DNA of 8,669 nt, taken from Desulfurococcales archaeon. Lineage in GTDB: Archaea > Thermoproteota > Thermoprotei_A > Sulfolobales > Desulfurococcaceae. Shown here in pieces: positions 5,199 through 8,669 of this stretch; position 1 is the first letter of the stretch; every line of letters begins with the position of its first letter. A model generated the notes under the pieces. The model made no database searches, was not told where the DNA came from, and was given only the letters and a program-made list of their open reading frames with translations. The stretch is taken from contig WAON01000277.1 of NCBI GenBank assembly GCA_015521265.1, positions 1 through 8,669 of the forward strand. Reading direction: 5' to 3'. The translations under genes were made by a program, and so were the position numbers.

Positions 5199-6311
5199 AT
5201 CTATATCCGGTGGGCATGCATCAAAACTACCTATTAACACAGGTAGATCTGCAACAGTGATCTCCTCATTCGTAATAATGTGTTTTAACACCGTAGTTAA
5301 GTGGGGCCAAGTCGGTCCTCTGAACTTGATACGGTATGGTGTCTGTGTCCTCTTACTCTTACTAGAATAATTAATAATGTGGGCAACGAATTCTCCACGA
5401 GCACTCTCAACTCTCCCTATGCCTTCTCCTAGAGGGATCGTTACTGGAGGTATACGCCACCGGTAAGGTCCCTGATAAGGCATTTTCTCGAGAGCTTGCT
5501 CTATAAGGTCTATTGACAAATACATCTCCTTCAACCTAACCATTGCCCGGTCATAGGAATCTCCATAATCCCCCTTCGGGGGCTCATAGTCTAAGTACTT
5601 GTAAGCATCGTATTTCAGCGTCTTACGGAGGTCATATGCTACTCCGCTACCTCTTAAAACTGGACCAGTAGCGCCGAGCTCGATAGCTTCGCGTGGTTTA
5701 AGCCTACCCATATCTCGGGCACGCTTTATGAATACTGGGTGTTTGAAGAAGCCTTCTTCTAAATCTTTAATCAACGGCTTAATGATCTTTAATACCTTCA
5801 ACGTTTTCTCTTTAAAATCACTAGGTATATCCCATCTCACTCCTCCAGGGAATATATAGTGGTGGTAGATCCTGTGTCCAGCAACGTAGTCGAACCATTT
5901 CAATATTTCTTCACGGGCAGCAACAGCCCATGAGAGAGCATATCTAGCAGCTATCGGGCCTGCAAAGTGCATCATCCAGAGTAAGTGGCTTGCAAGCCGG
6001 GAAAACTCGGCGATTATTACTCTAATATACTGTGCTTTCTCCGGGGGCTCGATTCCGAATATTTGCTCCATTGCATGGGTATATGTAAGTTCAACATGAT
6101 CAGGGTCTTCGACACAGATCCTGGCGCTCATCACTAGATCCATATCCCAGCGCCGGTATTCCATCATTTTCTCAAATCCTCGATGCAGATAGCCGGGTAT
6201 GAGGTCTATGTCGAGGACTCTTTCTCCATCAATTAATACTTTAAAGCCTACATTACCCGGCGCCCCGGGGTGTTGTGGTCCTAAGTAGACTGTTGTTATT
6301 TTCTTACTCAT
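5193..6311 (-). CDS. mbxL: NuoD-like / NiFe-hydrogenase-large-like catalytic subunit without NiFe site (MbxL type)
   Basis: This is the 372-residue catalytic-arm subunit. It opens with G-P-Q-H-P-G at 11-16, the loop His shared with complex I NuoD, then G-Y-L-H-R-G-F-E-K. A NiFe hydrogenase needs two C-x-x-C pairs. Here the first reads R-I-C-V-E-D (C66, D69) and the second D-A-C-P-P-D (C366, D369), so two of four ligands are gone and NiFe cannot be bound in the known way. As I recall, MbxL/MbsL of Pyrococcus shows the same half-loss, and MBS reduces polysulfide. The protein stops at D-I-D-R, the position where hydrogenase large subunits end after protease processing, so no cleavable tail exists. 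It is not fused to the NuoC-type subunit. The ATG overlaps the K stop as ATGA, with GGTGAGG at 6316-6322, 7 bases upstream. Confidence 0.95.
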   Translation of the reverse strand: MSKKITTVYLGPQHPGAPGNVGFKVLIDGERVLDIDLIPGYLHRGFEKMMEYRRWDMDLVMSARICVEDPDHVELTYTHAMEQIFGIEPPEKAQYIRVIIAEFSRLASHLLWMMHFAGPIAARYALSWAVAAREEILKWFDYVAGHRIYHHYIFPGGVRWDIPSDFKEKTLKVLKIIKPLIKDLEEGFFKHPVFIKRARDMGRLKPREAIELGATGPVLRGSGVAYDLRKTLKYDAYKYLDYEPPKGDYGDSYDRAMVRLKEMYLSIDLIEQALEKMPYQGPYRWRIPPVTIPLGEGIGRVESARGEFVAHIINYSSKSKRTQTPYRIKFRGPTWPHLTTVLKHIITNEEITVADLPVLIGSFDACPPDIDR

Positions 6312-6874
6312 TTCCCCTCACCAGTCTCCTTAACCTTGCTATATCCTCCTAGGCTTCTCCACTGTATTGGTCTCTCGTAGCGTTTCCCGCCATAGTATAA
6401 TTCGAGAACTATCTTCCTAGTATCAACATCCTTTCTTAGAGGTGGTGGACCCTCCCAGTTATCCTCGAGTATAAACTTCCTTAAGCCATCATGCCTCCTA
6501 AACTTTATCCCGAAGAACTCGTAGGCTTCTATCTCTTGGTAGTAGGCTAGGGGGTATACTAAGTGTATTGAGTCTATTTCCGGCTTATCCCTTGGTATCT
6601 GTGTTCTTACAGCGACAAGGCGGCTGTTCTTATTTATCGATGATATAAGGTATACTAGTTCGAAGATTTTTTTATCCGGGTAGTCTATAACCGTTATTCC
6701 TAAGAAGTGATCGTATCCTGCTTCTTTAACCGCTCTTACAACACCACAGAGATCATCTGGCTCGATGAATAATTCCTGCCTCACACCTGTATCAGTACCA
6801 GTAACAACTACTTTATCCTTATACTTTTCAGGTAGCTTCTCAATAAGTTCTTCATCGACCGATATAGTAGCCAT
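6308..6874 (-). CDS. mbxK: NuoC-like 30-kDa subunit (MbhK/MbxK type)
   Basis: This is a 188-residue soluble subunit of the peripheral arm that packs against L and helps build the complex; it carries no cofactor. The N-terminal half is an alpha/beta domain. The C-terminal half holds the 30-kDa signature: Y-Q-E-I-E-A-Y-E-F-F-G-I-K-F, then L-R-K-F-I-L-E-D-N-W-E-G-P-P-P-L-R-K-D (family E-R-E-x-x-D-x-F-G-I and W-x-G-x-P-L-R-K-D). The Arg and Asp of the first motif are Ile and Tyr here. It follows J by 5 bases. Its ribosome site is the weakest in the operon: only AGGGG, overlapping the J stop. ATGA overlap with L points to coupled translation. Confidence 0.94.
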   Translation of the reverse strand: MATISVDEELIEKLPEKYKDKVVVTGTDTGVRQELFIEPDDLCGVVRAVKEAGYDHFLGITVIDYPDKKIFELVYLISSINKNSRLVAVRTQIPRDKPEIDSIHLVYPLAYYQEIEAYEFFGIKFRRHDGLRKFILEDNWEGPPPLRKDVDTRKIVLELYYGGKRYERPIQWRSLGGYSKVKETGEGK

Positions 6875-6879
6875 TACCG

Positions 6880-7431
6880 TTAACCCCTAGCCTTAACCAT
6901 TAATTTCTCGCGGGCTTCTATTTCGCGGTAAATGTATTTTTCAAGTTCTCCAGGCTCCTCTATTGGGCGTGGACTAGTTACCCTACCCTCATAGATCTTC
7001 TCTCTAAGCCTTAGAAAGCCCATGTGCCAGTCCTCGGCTCTGGGCATACAGCCGGGAACCCATATGTCTACTGGTAGGAACTCGTCTACTGCTTTTATCG
7101 TTGAATAACTATCCCAGTACAAGCCGCCCGTTGCCGGGCAGTTGCATCCAACCATTACATAGCGGGGTTCGGGCATCTGGTGGTATAGCCTCATGAGTAC
7201 TTTTAGCGTCTTCTTCGTTACGTAGCCCATTACTACTAATACATCCGCCTGCCTCGGGGAGGGGGCGGGCATTATACCCCATCTTTCAAGGTCCAGGGGG
7301 GACATCATGTTTGGTGGGAGTTCTATTGCTCCGCAAGCAGTACAGTAGTGGATCATCCAAATGCTTCTACTGCGGACCCAGTTAGCGAATCCTCCCCTCT
7401 TATTTTTCCTATTACCTTTCTCACCGGGCAT
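6880..7431 (-). CDS. mbxJ: NuoB-like proximal [4Fe-4S] subunit (MbhJ/MbxJ type)
   Basis: This 183-residue subunit holds the proximal 4Fe-4S cluster next to the active-site cavity of L. The cluster ligands are visible: H-Y-C-T-A-C-G-A-I-E at about 28-37 (C30, C33, a C-x-x-C as in group 4 hydrogenases rather than the C-C of NuoB), C98 in N-C-P-A-T-G-G, and C128 in V-P-G-C-M-P-R. C96, two residues before C98, is an extra cysteine in G-C-N-C. The first 16 residues are very basic (K-G-N-R-K-N-K-R). The in-frame GTG at 7443 overlaps the upstream stop as GTGA but has no ribosome site. GGGGTGA at 7440-7446 covers that GTG and lies before ATG 7431 at 9 bases, so I prefer 7431. Confidence 0.94.
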   Translation of the reverse strand: MPGEKGNRKNKRGGFANWVRSRSIWMIHYCTACGAIELPPNMMSPLDLERWGIMPAPSPRQADVLVVMGYVTKKTLKVLMRLYHQMPEPRYVMVGCNCPATGGLYWDSYSTIKAVDEFLPVDIWVPGCMPRAEDWHMGFLRLREKIYEGRVTSPRPIEEPGELEKYIYREIEAREKLMVKARG

Positions 7432-7439
7432 TATTCTAT

Positions 7440-7446
7440 TCACCCC
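7440..7446 (-). promoter_or_regulatory. Shine-Dalgarno site for the J gene, containing the H stop codon
   Basis: Minus-strand GGGGTGA includes the TGA stop of the antiporter gene. Its GGTG core is 9 bases before ATG 7431. The GTG at 7443 lies inside it and would have no site of its own. Confidence 0.5.
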
Positions 7447-8669
7447 TTGATAAGTGTGAATAACTTATAGGCTTCTTCAACGAAGCGTACACGGTGCTGT
7501 GTGGAGATCAAGGAGTTCACCGATGGAACAAGTATAGTTTTATCAATAAAACCATATGTTAAACCCATTAATATAACTAGTAATACGAGTAGAACGATCA
7601 CTGCTTTTACTTCCCCGCCTATCTCCGGGTGCTTAGGCTTAAAACTGAGCGCTTTCTTTGAACGTATTGTTAATGTTATATACCATAGCCTTGAGAAACC
7701 TATGAAAGATAAAGCTGATCCTAGGAGCATTATGATGAGAAGGATGTATAGGCCTGAATTAAACACTGCTTCGAAAAGTGCTAGCTTTGCAAAGAACATG
7801 TTTAACGGGGGTATACCTATAATAGCCAAACCACCCACTAGGAAAGCCATTGCTAAATATGGGTTACTCCGGAAAACACCCTGCAACTCATCCATTAACG
7901 TAGTACCAGCATAGGTCTCAGTCGACCCAGCCGCGATGAAGAGTAGTGGTTTCACAACTGCGTGTGCGATAATATAGAATAGTGTTGCTCTAAGAGCTAT
8001 TGGTGATCCAATACCTATCCCTAAGGCTACATAGCCCATGTCGAGTATTGTACTGTAAGCTATAAGCCTCTTAAGCTCGTTAGCTGTAGCCATCAAGTAT
8101 CCTCCAAAGACAATATTGCATGAGCCGAGGATTAATAGTAGGGCCTTAATCCACTCTACATAGCTAGCACCCGTTACACTATACATGATCCTCATAATCA
8201 CGTATGCTCCAACACCCTCCGCAACAGCAGCCATAGTACCCGCTGCTACTGGGGGCATACTACTATAAGCGTCGGGAAGCCAGAAATGGTGAGGGAAGAT
8301 AGCGGATTCTATGAGGAAAGCCCAAACAGCTAGTCCTGTAAAGAATACTAAGACTGGTATAGGATCTACTGCGAGACCGGTTGACTCTGCGAAGTAGCTT
8401 AAACCCATACTACTGCTAGCGGCATCAGCCATTGTAAGAGTGCCTAGGCCGCTATACAACAAGACTACCGCTATGAAATATATTGTTGAACCAACTGCTC
8501 CGAACAACCCATACTTTATAGCTGCGTTCAACGTATATCCGCGCTCGCGGATGTAGGCTGTTAAACCATATGCAGCTATACTCGTTACCTCCAGCATTAC
8601 GAAGAGGTTGAATAAGTCTCCAGTATAAGCCATTCCTAATAATCCGGCTTGTAAGCCGAGGTATAGAGT
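7440..8669 (-). CDS. mbxH: MrpD/NuoN-type antiporter subunit (MbhH/MbxH family), 5' end outside window
   Basis: This is the large antiporter-like membrane subunit. The frame is open to the right edge, with 12 residues (T-L-Y-L-G-L-Q-A-G-L-L-G) before the Met at 8633, so the start and probably about four helices are missing; 409 residues are seen. Family marks are G-D-L-F-N-L-F-V-M-L-E-V with the TM5 Glu (8589-8591), F-P-H-H-F-W-L-P-D-A-Y, E-L-K-R-L-I-A-Y-S-T, and N-M-F-F-A-K-L-A-L-F with a TM12 Lys. Two positions stand out: the TM7 Lys before F-P-x-H-x-W-L-P is Glu (8307-8309), and the TM8 Lys of the usual T-K-x-G-x-Y motif is Glu (8217-8219). MBX/MBS complexes have two H-type subunits; this may be the divergent one, with the other upstream. 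The C-terminus has no long lateral helix. Confidence 0.93.
   Translation of the reverse strand, partial: TLYLGLQAGLLGMAYTGDLFNLFVMLEVTSIAAYGLTAYIRERGYTLNAAIKYGLFGAVGSTIYFIAVVLLYSGLGTLTMADAASSSMGLSYFAESTGLAVDPIPVLVFFTGLAVWAFLIESAIFPHHFWLPDAYSSMPPVAAGTMAAVAEGVGAYVIMRIMYSVTGASYVEWIKALLLILGSCNIVFGGYLMATANELKRLIAYSTILDMGYVALGIGIGSPIALRATLFYIIAHAVVKPLLFIAAGSTETYAGTTLMDELQGVFRSNPYLAMAFLVGGLAIIGIPPLNMFFAKLALFEAVFNSGLYILLIIMLLGSALSFIGFSRLWYITLTIRSKKALSFKPKHPEIGGEVKAVIVLLVLLVILMGLTYGFIDKTILVPSVNSLISTQHRVRFVEEAYKLFTLIKG

Noticed and set aside
5193..7431. Energy-converting NiFe hydrogenase (Mbh/Ech) reading of the J-K-L-N block
   Set aside because: L lacks two of the four NiFe cysteines, so hydrogenase function is not supported even though the subunit set is similar.
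7501..7914. Open frame of 137 codons on the + strand
   Set aside because: It is antisense to the well-supported antiporter gene, has no recognisable protein features and no ribosome site of the type seen here.

Overview
The window looks like crenarchaeal DNA, most likely from a hyperthermophilic member of the Desulfurococcales such as a Staphylothermus or Desulfurococcus relative. The reasons are the archaeal Mbh/Mbx-type gene set, Arg codons dominated by AGG/AGA, many ATA Ile codons, moderate GC, very tight gene packing, and archaeal-style GGTG(A/G) Shine-Dalgarno sites before almost every gene. The genus is inferred, not shown.

Layout. Positions 1-578 (+ strand) hold the C-terminal part of an ArsB/NhaD/CitM-type ion permease. 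It converges, with only 12 bases between, on a long minus-strand operon that fills the rest of the window and runs off its right edge. In transcription order (high to low coordinates) the operon is: MrpD/NuoN-type antiporter subunit H (5' end cut off), NuoB-type J, NuoC-type K, NuoD-type L, NuoI-type N, MrpF-type B, MrpG-type C, DUF4040 subunit D, a fused MbhE+MbhF (MrpB) subunit, MrpC-type G, MrpE-type A, a small two-helix membrane protein (possible MbhI equivalent), and NuoH-type M. Adjacent genes overlap by up to 8 bases or are at most 22 bases apart, so there is no gene-free stretch of note.

Function. Together these encode one membrane respiratory complex. N (two 4Fe-4S clusters) takes electrons, probably from ferredoxin, and passes them to the proximal cluster in J beside the active-site cavity of L. 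M anchors this arm in the membrane and couples it to the Mrp-like subunits A, B, C, D, EF, G and H, which exchange Na+ and H+. L keeps only one cysteine of each NiFe-binding pair (C66 with D69, C366 with D369), so this is not a hydrogenase. It matches the MBX/MBS class, for which sulfane sulfur (polysulfide) reduction is the known activity.

The main oddities are these. The antiporter subunit H has Glu where the two channel lysines of MrpD/NuoM/NuoN are expected. The gene order is rearranged, with the peripheral arm placed before the small Mrp genes and NuoH last. The stop codon of one gene often lies inside the ribosome-binding site of the next, which moves several starts inward. I found no RNA gene, mobile element, CRISPR array or operon promoter; the operon promoter must lie beyond the right edge.
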